A stretch of DNA of 8,416 nucleotides from Nitrososphaerota archaeon (lineage in GTDB: Archaea; Thermoproteota; Nitrososphaeria; Nitrososphaerales; Nitrosopumilaceae): the NCBI GenBank assembly GCA_028867235.1, contig JAGWGS010000049.1:1-8416 (forward strand), written 5' to 3'. Position 1 is the first letter of the stretch. Each line of letters begins with the position of its first letter. Shown one piece after another: positions 1-4,785 of the stretch. A program made the translations under genes and the position numbers. A model generated the notes under the pieces. It did not search any database, was not told the DNA's origin, and worked only from the letters and a program-made list of their open reading frames with translations.

Positions 1-100
1 CAAATCCTTTTTGTTCTAAATTATGTTGCATATCCTTGTCAGAAATTAATACATGATCTTTTATTAGCATCCCTTCTACCTTGGATTCTAATTCAGACAT
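1..100 (-). CDS. N-terminal fragment, possible tRNA-splicing endonuclease EndA
   Basis: This gene begins in the window and runs off the left edge, so only about 33 residues are visible. They start MSELESKVEGML and continue with a short pattern of the type G-x-L-x-x-D-x-V-x-I-x-D followed by L-x-x-K-G-F. That layout resembles the N-terminal domain of archaeal tRNA-intron endonuclease EndA, which cuts the bulge-helix-bulge of pre-tRNAs; the catalytic Tyr/His/Lys domain would lie outside the window. I chose the ATG at 100 because a TATA-like box is centred about 27 bases upstream, fitting a leaderless mRNA. A second in-frame ATG at 109 is possible. The family call rests on a short, weak resemblance and could be wrong; that a real gene starts here is likelier. 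Confidence 0.45.
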   Translation of the reverse strand, partial: MSELESKVEGMLIKDHVLISDKDMQHNLEQKGF

Positions 101-121
101 AGACCACATTAAACTAGTATC

Positions 122-132
122 AATATAATATT
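122..132 (-). promoter_or_regulatory. TATA-like box of the leftmost minus-strand gene
   Basis: Read on the minus strand this is AATATTATATT, centred about 27 bases before the ATG at 100. That is the usual archaeal TATA-to-start distance, and would make the mRNA leaderless. It forms half of a divergent promoter region shared with the Lon-like protease gene. Confidence 0.4.
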
Positions 133-163
133 ACTTGTCATAGAATGCAATTTACCAAAAAAT

Positions 164-170
164 CTATTTA
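164..170 (+). promoter_or_regulatory. TATA-like box of the Lon-like protease gene
   Basis: The sequence CTATTTA lies about 28 bases before the ATG at 195 but only about 13 before the ATG at 180. If it is the TATA box, a leaderless transcript would begin at 195, favouring the shorter protein. The match to an archaeal TATA consensus is modest. Confidence 0.35.
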
Positions 171-179
171 CAGAACAAT

Positions 180-1049
180 ATGATATGCTCACATATGACT
201 AGTCGATATCTAATATTTTCCCTAATTGGAATAATAATAGTTTCAGTTGGACTAAATTATATTCAATATGAGAGAATGCAACAATTGCAGCAAATAATCA
301 CAGAATACCAAAAACAGAACAACAGTCAAAAAACAATACTGCCAATGCCTACATTAGATAATCAATCCAGTCCAAAGAATACGCCCAGTATTAATGATAC
401 CAACTTGAAATCCATATCAGCTGTTGCAGTAAGACCTGTTCTTGAAAGCGATGGCTTTTTTGAGACTACCACGTATGTAGGCACAGTTTTGAAGATAACA
501 GTAGAGATTCGTGATGGTACTGGATTAGTACTTGTTAATACAGCAATACCTACTGGCGTTGATTTTCAGACATCTGCGCGAACAGCGGTACAAGTATCCC
601 AAAAATATACCAATATCGATCTTTCAAAAAAAGATGTAATCTTTTCAATCTCATCTGAAAAACAACAAGAACTACAAGCAGTGGATGGAGGTAGTGCAGG
701 GGGTGCAATGACAGTACTTTTGATATCAGACATGTTGAACAATCCCATAAACAACACAGTGCTTATGACTGGAACCATACAAGATGATGGTACAATTGGA
801 AAAATTGGAGGGGCTGCAGAGAAAGCAGACGCTGCAGGGAAATATGGAGCAAAAATATTTCTAGTTCCAACTGGTCAAGCAGTTGCTCAGATACAAACGT
901 GTGATGAGAGAACAGAGGGATCGTTCACATATAGATCATGTACATCTCAAGAAAAACCACTTTCAGAGATAACAGAGAAAGAATATGGTATGAAGGTAAT
1001 AGAGATAAGCAGTATCAGAGATGCATTAAATTACTTCAACTCTTCATAA
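180..1049 (+). CDS. Membrane-anchored Lon-type (S16) serine protease without ATPase domain
   Basis: Stand-alone Lon-type proteolytic domain tethered to the membrane. Residues about 10-28 form one hydrophobic segment, followed by a short Gln-rich helical stretch (31-48) and a low-complexity linker (49-78). The S16 domain occupies about 80-240: GGSAGG places the catalytic Ser at 172, and the TGTI..DGTIGKIGGAAEK stretch places the catalytic Lys at 215, in the GGxxxK position conserved in Lon. There is no Walker A or B motif, so the protein cannot be a complete Lon. It resembles the archaeal predicted serine protease family around COG1750. The C-terminal tail carries two cysteines (TC and SC, 14 residues apart) that could form a disulfide if the domain is extracytoplasmic, as the single N-terminal anchor suggests. 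Start is either the ATG at 180 (289 residues) or 195 (284 residues); the TATA spacing favours 195. Substrate unknown. Confidence 0.85.
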   Translation: MICSHMTSRYLIFSLIGIIIVSVGLNYIQYERMQQLQQIITEYQKQNNSQKTILPMPTLDNQSSPKNTPSINDTNLKSISAVAVRPVLESDGFFETTTYVGTVLKITVEIRDGTGLVLVNTAIPTGVDFQTSARTAVQVSQKYTNIDLSKKDVIFSISSEKQQELQAVDGGSAGGAMTVLLISDMLNNPINNTVLMTGTIQDDGTIGKIGGAAEKADAAGKYGAKIFLVPTGQAVAQIQTCDERTEGSFTYRSCTSQEKPLSEITEKEYGMKVIEISSIRDALNYFNSS

Positions 1050-1088
1050 ATAATCCAGTTTAGGGACTCAACGGTTAAAATATGGGCT

Positions 1089-1096
1089 ATTAATAA
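1089..1096 (+). promoter_or_regulatory. TATA-like box of rpl10e
   Basis: ATTAATAA is centred about 23 bases before the L10e start codon. A second candidate, TTAAAATAT at 1076-1084, would give a leader of roughly eight bases. No Shine-Dalgarno sequence precedes the ATG, so leaderless or near-leaderless translation is likely either way. Confidence 0.4.
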
Positions 1097-1114
1097 ACAG
1101 AAAAAAGTGTTATT

Positions 1115-1621
1115 ATGCACGGAGCAAATTACCGCGTTGGAAATGGCCAGCCATATACAAGGAAAAAGTACATCAAGGGTAAGCCTCAGATAAAAATTGC
1201 AAAGTTTTTTGGAGGAAAAAAAGATGGCGATTATGATTATTGTGTACAGCTTTGTTCCAGTCAGAAGATGCAGATAAGACACATGGCAATAGAATCTGCC
1301 AGGTTAGCTGCAAACAAGGCAATAGAGACAGTCACTGGCGAAACAGGATACTATTCAACATTAAGAGTTTATCCTCACATTCTTCTACGAGAAAATAAAA
1401 TGATATCAACTGCTGGTGCAGACAGATTGTCTGAAGGAATGAGAGGTGCATTTGGTAAAGCTGTTAGTTTAGCAGCTCGTATCAATATAGGACAAGTTAT
1501 CATGGAAGCACATGTCAAAAAGGAACATTTGGAAATTGCAAGAAAAGCTCTACATGGAGCATCTGTAAAGCTACCATGTACACCAACAATCAAAGTCATC
1601 CCATTGAAAGCAGCTGCTTAA
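1115..1621 (+). CDS. rpl10e: 50S ribosomal protein L10e (uL16 family)
   Basis: Archaeal large-subunit ribosomal protein of the uL16 family (L10e, called L16 in bacteria), which sits near the A-site and central protuberance of 23S rRNA. The 168-residue length fits the archaeal family. Diagnostic stretches are PYTRKKYIKGKPQIKIAKF near the N-terminus, QIRHMAIESARLAANKAI at about 53-70, YPHILLRENKM at about 86-96 and the GADRLSEGMRGAFGK loop at about 101-115. The ATG at 1115 is the natural start, since the family-conserved sequence begins within the first ten residues. It appears to be a single-gene unit with its own promoter; its stop codon lies only two bases from the stop of the convergent minus-strand gene. 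Several family positions that are usually charged or aromatic are substituted, so it is a somewhat divergent copy, but no essential segment is missing. Confidence 0.95.
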   Translation: MHGANYRVGNGQPYTRKKYIKGKPQIKIAKFFGGKKDGDYDYCVQLCSSQKMQIRHMAIESARLAANKAIETVTGETGYYSTLRVYPHILLRENKMISTAGADRLSEGMRGAFGKAVSLAARINIGQVIMEAHVKKEHLEIARKALHGASVKLPCTPTIKVIPLKAAA

Positions 1622-1623
1622 TT

Positions 1624-1893
1624 CTATTTTAAAAGGCCGAGAATTTCACTTTGTTTTGAGTTTAGAATATTTAGAAATTCATCAAATTCATCACTTGTAG
1701 GATTACGTTTTAGAATTCTTCTGCATTGATAATAAAATGAATTGTATAATCGTCCTATTACTATTCCATAATCAAATGCATTTTGATTTATCTTTAATTC
1801 ATTTAGTGCATTTGCAAGTTTAGAAATTTCATCGGACTTGTCTGCAACTTCGCTTATTTTCTGATTTATTTTTACTTTAAGCTGTTCGTCCAC
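1624..1893 (-). CDS. Small helical protein of unknown function (89 residues)
   Basis: I do not recognise this family. The product is cytosolic, charged and predicted by eye to be almost entirely helical: residues 1-35 look amphipathic with heptad-like spacing (KINQKISEVADKSDEISKL), followed by an aromatic centre (YGIVIGRLYNSFYYQCRR, about 42-59) and a C-terminal helix. There is no signal peptide, membrane segment or metal motif. The start is a GTG at 1891-1893, supported by a TATA-like element about 25 bases upstream and no nearby ATG. It converges on rpl10e with only two bases between the stop codons, so the two mRNAs must overlap at their 3' ends. Coding is supported by the promoter position and natural composition, not by a known homologue. 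Confidence 0.7.
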   Translation of the reverse strand: MDEQLKVKINQKISEVADKSDEISKLANALNELKINQNAFDYGIVIGRLYNSFYYQCRRILKRNPTSDEFDEFLNILNSKQSEILGLLK

Positions 1894-1914
1894 TATCTAT
1901 ACTAGAGTTACCTG

Positions 1915-1923
1915 TTAAAAAAA
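1915..1923 (-). promoter_or_regulatory. TATA-like box of the 89-residue protein gene
   Basis: On the minus strand this reads TTTTTTTAA, centred about 25 bases before the GTG start at 1893. The spacing fits a leaderless transcript and supports the GTG start. Confidence 0.4.
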
Positions 1924-1943
1924 TTATATTCTAAACAGTATCC

Positions 1944-1950
1944 TTTAATA
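1944..1950 (+). promoter_or_regulatory. TATA-like box of tRNA-Gly
   Basis: TTTAATA is centred about 29 bases before the first base of the mature tRNA, as expected for a tRNA transcribed alone with a very short 5' leader. Confidence 0.45.
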
Positions 1951-1975
1951 GACTAGCAATTTCTAAATCGGTTAA

Positions 1976-2049
1976 GCGGTTGTAGTATAGCTTGGTTATT
2001 ATGCGGGATTGCCAATTCTGCGACCCGGGTCCAAATCCCGGCAACCGCA
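1976..2049 (+). tRNA. tRNA-Gly (anticodon GCC)
   Basis: A complete cloverleaf of 74 bases can be drawn by hand. The acceptor stem is GCGGTTG/CAACCGC with discriminator A at 2049. The D-stem is a three-pair GTA/TAT with GG in its loop (1994-1995). The anticodon stem is CGGGA/TTCTG (two G-U pairs) around the loop TTGCCAA, giving GCC at 2011-2013. The variable region is four bases and the T-stem is CCGGG/CCCGG. No intron is visible and CCA is not encoded, so it must be added after transcription. The T-loop reads TCCAAAT, with C rather than the usual U at position 55, so pseudouridine-55 could not form. All stems pair, so the gene is probably functional. Confidence 0.93.
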
Positions 2050-2090
2050 TTGTATTTTGAATTCAAATAGTAGATTCGTAGTATTTCTTA

Positions 2091-2291
2091 TTACTTTCGA
2101 TTGGTGAATATTTTGCCAATAGTCCATTTGATCTCTGATTCATCAAGTGAATCAACATTTCCCACTTTCATCATGTATATTCTGTTCTTTGTTTTGCAGT
2201 TAGGACATGTGATTTCTCTAACCTCACCTTCTTTTAGTTCATCCATCTCATATTCATGACCACAATTATAGCATGTGTTATGAGTTATCAT
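2091..2291 (-). CDS. Small zinc ribbon protein (66 residues)
   Basis: A two-knuckle zinc ribbon: Cys7-x-x-Cys10 (CYNCG) and Cys29-x-x-Cys32 (CPNCK) would bind one zinc ion. The knuckles are separated by an acidic stretch (EMDELKEGEVRE), and a C-terminal tail of about 30 residues ends in basic residues. Proteins of this shape are common in archaea as RNA polymerase accessory, translation-associated or ribosome-associated factors, but the sequence does not allow a specific choice. The ATG at 2291 is two codons before the conserved region, and an AT-rich TATA-like element (TTAATTAA on the minus strand, around 2320-2327) lies about 30 bases upstream. The gene ends about 40 bases from the 3' end of the convergently oriented tRNA-Gly. 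Confidence 0.8.
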   Translation of the reverse strand: MITHNTCYNCGHEYEMDELKEGEVREITCPNCKTKNRIYMMKVGNVDSLDESEIKWTIGKIFTNRK

Positions 2292-2613
2292 TACGTTTGT
2301 TTCTTAGATGCGTTTTAGATTAATTAAGGTATACGCTTATTTGATTTGAAGATATGTAGATTTTCCTTACATCCATTGGAAAAGAATCTAAGATTTAAAC
2401 TCGAAATGTCTTAAACTTGGCAACTACATTTCATTTCTAGATCATTTTCATTTTAAGAAAAATATGAAAAACTAGTTTGTATATTTTGAATTAGTTAAAT
2501 TTCATTAATTGGGTTTCAAAACACGGTCGATAAACTAATTTCCAATGTCAAACTTAAATTTCAAAAACATCTCAAACGCAACTGGGCCAAACTGGGTCAT
2601 TTTATGACATCAT
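2292..2613. other. Intergenic region, no gene recognised
   Basis: About 320 very AT-rich bases. I read both strands and found no open frame longer than about 20 codons, no tRNA and no C/D box set. It holds the promoter of the zinc ribbon gene at its left end (about 2320). At its right end are an imperfect tandem 10-mer (CAACTGGGCC at 2579-2588, AAACTGGGTC at 2589-2598) and a small hairpin GTCAT-TTT-ATGAC (2596-2608) just past the stop of the 41-codon gene. On the minus strand a short T-run near 2562 could end that transcript. Confidence 0.6.
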
Positions 2614-2739
2614 TCAGGTGTAAGATGATGGTAAAAAGGGAGGCTCTTGATTTGTCGATATTTGAGAAAAAACAACATGGTTTCCAACTACAAGTATGAC
2701 AAATACTGCAATTATCAATAAGAAATAAAGAATTTTCAC
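2614..2739 (-). CDS. Small exported or membrane peptide (41 residues), coupled to the upstream gene
   Basis: A 41-codon frame starting with GTG. The start overlaps the TGA of the 355-residue protein gene in the form GTGA, the classic arrangement for translational coupling. The product begins MKILYF and has a strongly hydrophobic segment of about 17 residues (LLIIAVFVILVVGNHVV), then a short polar, proline-containing tail (ISTNQEPPFLPSSYT). It could be a single-pass membrane peptide or a secreted peptide with an uncleaved or cleaved signal. The first six residues equal those of the 43-residue peptide encoded at 4075-4206. Function unknown. Evidence for coding is the overlap, the hydrophobic design and the shared start; there is no recognised homologue. 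Confidence 0.6.
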   Translation of the reverse strand: MKILYFLLIIAVFVILVVGNHVVFSQISTNQEPPFLPSSYT

Positions 2740-3803
2740 TTTAGCCATTTTTTATAACTCCACAGAAAAACGCCAGCAACTATGACAGTAGAAATGCTAG
2801 CAATCAGATACACTTGCATGATAGATAATCCACCAACAGGAGGTCCCCCAATTGGCAAGAAATTTTTCATCCCACTTCTCATAATTATGGTTGAAATTGC
2901 AGGCTTGCCCTTGATCATCTGCCCACTTGCATGTCCTTCCACAGTAATGGAACCAACATTTGTTAGTTCAATTACTGACAAGTGATATTTTGCATCAGAT
3001 GTAAAGTCTAATTCATGGTTTTGCATCTTCAAAGAACCTTGGTAAAGGTCACTCTGACCGTATGCAAAACTAGTGGCAGCAACTTTTTGCCCCGTATACC
3101 CAGCAGTAGCATCAGTAATAGCATATGCAGGATCAAACAGTGTATTCCATCTATCAATAGGAGAGATAACAAGTGGACTTGAATCTATCAGGTTTAGGTT
3201 TAATGCATTTTCTGCAGCAGTTCCTTCCAAGATGTAATATGCATCTGGAAATTGGTTTTGTATCACTCCAATTAGAGAATTAATCTCTAGATTGCCATAT
3301 TGTTTGGTTGCAATTGTGACAGGATTTTTAATTGTAAATCCAATCCATGATAGATCAAGAACAGTTGGAACATCATTGCTTCCTCTGTTTATAACATAAT
3401 CTACTAACGTGGGAGTCAATACGAGATTATAATTCAGTACTACATGATTTGTATTGCCAGATATTAACACGTTATAATCCACATTCAAGTTTGTAAATTG
3501 CGCATTACTGTTTGCGCCAGTTTGAAGATTTGTGTTTATTTGGTTCATCAAATATCTAATATCAGAATTTTTATCTGAATTATCAGAGAATGAAACGTTG
3601 ACAGTTTTTCCATTGAAGATGCTTCTAAGTTTTCCTCCCTCAGAATAGTCAATTGTTACAATTTTTGTGAATTTGAACTGAGGCATTGCTGGGGTTCCTG
3701 CCATTGGAAGATAGGAATTGAAATCAACTGTCGCCCAGGCCGGGCATAATATTCCAGAAACTGCCAAGAAAGCAACAAATACAGAATATGACTTTACATT
3801 CAT
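2736..3803 (-). CDS. Secreted, membrane-anchored protein of unknown function (355 residues)
   Basis: An extracytoplasmic protein with an N-terminal signal peptide (charged MNVK, hydrophobic core to about residue 22, likely cleavage after AWA at about 25). It has a C-terminal membrane helix at about 328-348 (QVYLIASISTVIVAGVF) closed by the basic tail KKWLK. The roughly 300-residue ectodomain is rich in Asn, Thr, Ser and beta-type patterns and contains several N-x-S/T sites that archaeal N-glycosylation could use, such as NVS. Gly/Pro-rich GGPPVGG separates ectodomain and anchor. No catalytic or metal motif is apparent, and it does not match the PEFG-CTERM sorting signal of related organisms. 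The ATG overlaps the stop of the preceding 44-codon gene (ATGA), and its own stop overlaps the next start (GTGA). It is therefore the centre of a three-gene transcription unit. A cell-surface or S-layer-associated role is an inference from topology only. Confidence 0.82.
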   Translation of the reverse strand: MNVKSYSVFVAFLAVSGILCPAWATVDFNSYLPMAGTPAMPQFKFTKIVTIDYSEGGKLRSIFNGKTVNVSFSDNSDKNSDIRYLMNQINTNLQTGANSNAQFTNLNVDYNVLISGNTNHVVLNYNLVLTPTLVDYVINRGSNDVPTVLDLSWIGFTIKNPVTIATKQYGNLEINSLIGVIQNQFPDAYYILEGTAAENALNLNLIDSSPLVISPIDRWNTLFDPAYAITDATAGYTGQKVAATSFAYGQSDLYQGSLKMQNHELDFTSDAKYHLSVIELTNVGSITVEGHASGQMIKGKPAISTIIMRSGMKNFLPIGGPPVGGLSIMQVYLIASISTVIVAGVFLWSYKKWLK

Positions 3804-3934
3804 CGTTCACAGACTCCTGATGGATCAAGCCATACCGCAAAGGTTGTAGCAACCTTGTTTGCAATAGTACTTGCAGTAGCTGAATACACCCCAGGCATGT
3901 ATGTTCTTGGCATATTGTCATAGATGTTTTTCAT
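3800..3934 (-). CDS. Short ORF (44 residues) leading the secreted-protein operon
   Basis: A 44-codon frame that opens the operon: its ATG lies about 29 bases from a TATA-like element in a duplicated promoter segment, and its TGA overlaps the next gene's ATG (ATGA). The product starts MKNIYDNMPRTYMPGV, has an alanine/threonine-rich middle (SATASTIANKVATTFAVW) and ends LDPSGVCER. It lacks a clear signal peptide; the middle is only mildly hydrophobic. It could be a genuine small partner of the 355-residue protein or a leader peptide that sets its translation. The coding claim rests on the promoter position and the exact overlap; no family is recognised. Confidence 0.55.
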   Translation of the reverse strand: MKNIYDNMPRTYMPGVYSATASTIANKVATTFAVWLDPSGVCER

Positions 3935-3970
3935 GTTATACCTGTACTGGATTATGATGATTTAAAAAAG
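3928..3970 (-). promoter_or_regulatory. Promoter and leader copy A (44/355/41 operon)
   Basis: On the minus strand the TATA-like element CTTTTTTAAAT (about 3959-3969) precedes the ATG at 3934 by about 29 bases. Between them lies ATCCAGTACAGGTATAA. The forward stretch 3928-3952 matches 4200-4224 at 22 of 25 positions. The near-palindrome CAGTACAG sits between TATA box and start codon, a position where a bound regulator would block transcription initiation. Confidence 0.5.
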
Positions 3971-4074
3971 TGGTGCATGATTTTGATCTTATAATCTAAA
4001 TATTGGGATATGATTAAATTCAAAAATTTCTTTATTGCCCATACTAATGTCACATTGAAATAAACTCCACATTA

Positions 4075-4206
4075 CTAACAATAGAATTCAGGCCACTTGT
4101 ACACATCAGGAACAAAATTTACTGTGGAACTGTGTCCCAGAGGCATTATTGGTACAAGAAAGAAAAATAATACAGTAGGAATTATTGAAAAATATAGAAT
4201 TTTCAT
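4075..4206 (-). CDS. Small exported or membrane peptide (43 residues)
   Basis: A 43-codon frame beginning MKILYFSIIPTVLFFF. The first 22 or so residues form a signal-peptide or membrane segment, followed by a polar stretch (HSSTVNFVPDVYKWPEFYC) ending in a C-terminal cysteine. If cleaved near residue 25 the mature peptide would be under 20 residues; if not, it is a single-pass membrane peptide. The ATG at 4206 is about 27 bases from a strong TATA-like element, so the mRNA is probably leaderless. It shares the MKILYF start with the 41-residue peptide at 2614-2739, and its promoter segment with the 44-codon gene. Function unknown; it could be a small subunit or membrane accessory of the neighbouring secreted protein. 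Confidence 0.55.
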   Translation of the reverse strand: MKILYFSIIPTVLFFFLVPIMPLGHSSTVNFVPDVYKWPEFYC

Positions 4207-4240
4207 TTTATATCAGTACTGGATAAATATATTTAAAAAA
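4200..4240 (-). promoter_or_regulatory. Promoter and leader copy B (43-residue peptide gene)
   Basis: On the minus strand TTTTTTTTAAATATA (about 4228-4242) lies about 27 bases before the ATG at 4206, followed by ATCCAGTACTGATATAA. It contains the perfect 8-base palindrome CAGTACTG (4214-4221), located between TATA box and start codon. The segment 4200-4224 is a near copy of 3928-3952, including the start codon and the bases beyond it. Confidence 0.5.
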
Positions 4241-4283
4241 AATTGTAGTATATTTACAGTATCATTTTTCAAAAACTAGGCAC

Positions 4284-4291
4284 AAAAAAAA
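4284..4291 (-). terminator. T-run terminator of the 139-residue protein gene
   Basis: On the minus strand a run of eight T lies about 32 bases after the stop codon at 4323. Archaeal RNA polymerase stops at such T-runs without needing a hairpin. It separates the 139-residue protein gene from the promoter of the 43-residue peptide gene. Confidence 0.45.
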
Positions 4292-4322
4292 TCAAATCAG
4301 ACGGCACTATCTTTATTCCCTA

Positions 4323-4742
4323 TTACTTGTGTAGTCCCTTTCTGATTATATCCAAAGCATTTTGAGCCCGTTCTGGTTTTGGCAGTTGTATCATGAATAC
4401 ATTTGAACTACCATATTGAGAACTAGATGAAAGTGCAAGCATTGCAGTATCTGCCAAGGCTTCAAAGAAATCTACAGACTCATTTGCATATATGAGGAAT
4501 TTTTCTTCAATACTATCCTGTGAAAAAGTCAGAGTTATTCGTACAAAGACATGTCCAAGACCATCTTGAAGTATGTTGAGATTTGTTTCAACTGACACTG
4601 GTTTTCCTGCAATTGTTTTCATGATATTTCTGAATTTTTCATCATCTAGAATAATACATGGAACTTGTTTTCCTTCAAAATCAAATAGTGTTACATCCTT
4701 GTGTCGTTGTGCCAGGAATTTATCCAGTTCTTCATTTGTCAT
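4323..4742 (-). CDS. Unknown 139-residue protein next to the AAA+ ATPase
   Basis: I do not recognise the family. By eye the order is a charged helix (TNEELDKFLAQRHKD, 2-16), a strand-rich central part (about 17-84, with VPCIILD and GHVFVRITLTF) and alternating helices and strands to the end (ESVDFFEALADTAMLAL at 88-104, NVFMIQL at 114-120). It is soluble, without signal or membrane segment, and looks like a compact alpha/beta domain. The strand-rich centre and the long helix after it could suit a protein-protein adaptor. The ATG at 4742 is 43 bases after the stop of the 531-residue ATPase gene and has its own TATA-like box, so it can be expressed alone or with the ATPase. Its position suggests involvement with that ATPase, but this is only inference. 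Confidence 0.75.
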   Translation of the reverse strand: MTNEELDKFLAQRHKDVTLFDFEGKQVPCIILDDEKFRNIMKTIAGKPVSVETNLNILQDGLGHVFVRITLTFSQDSIEEKFLIYANESVDFFEALADTAMLALSSSSQYGSSNVFMIQLPKPERAQNALDIIRKGLHK

Positions 4743-4765
4743 GAATGAAAAATACTTGTGACTTG

Positions 4766-4772
4766 TTAAAAA
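4766..4772 (-). promoter_or_regulatory. TATA-like box of the 139-residue protein gene
   Basis: TTTTTAA on the minus strand, centred 27 bases before the ATG at 4742, inside the short gap after the ATPase gene. The spacing suggests an internal promoter producing a separate leaderless mRNA. Confidence 0.4.
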
Positions 4773-4785
4773 GATACTTGGTAGA

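Noticed and set aside
525..533. GTACTGGAT in the protease gene, identical to the core of the duplicated leader
   Set aside because: Inside coding sequence, with none of the surrounding leader or TATA sequence; expected by chance given similar codons.
2056..2067. Perfect 12-base palindrome TTTGAATTCAAA after tRNA-Gly
   Set aside because: With no loop it is a poor hairpin, and a short AT-rich palindrome is not surprising here; it could contribute to termination but nothing shows this.
2579..2598. Imperfect tandem 10-mer CAACTGGGCC/AAACTGGGTC
   Set aside because: Only two units with two mismatches; too short to call a repeat array or operator.
2546..2608. 20-codon plus-strand frame starting MSNLNFKNISN
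   Set aside because: Very short, no promoter-like element at the right distance, and it ends inside the small hairpin downstream of the 41-codon gene.
3724..3921. Minus-strand 65-codon frame overlapping the starts of the 44- and 355-codon genes
   Set aside because: It lies in another frame of two better supported genes, is rich in Cys and Leu without pattern, and has no promoter spacing.
3954..3960. ATGATGA resembling a C box upstream of the 44-codon gene
   Set aside because: No CTGA D box follows at a suitable distance and there is no second box pair; it is part of the promoter segment.
4097..4279. Plus-strand 60-codon frame antisense to the 43-codon peptide gene
   Set aside because: It has no promoter-like element, a Lys/Asn/Phe-rich composition typical of AT-rich noise, and reads through the opposite strand's TATA box; the minus-strand frame fits promoter and start spacing far better.
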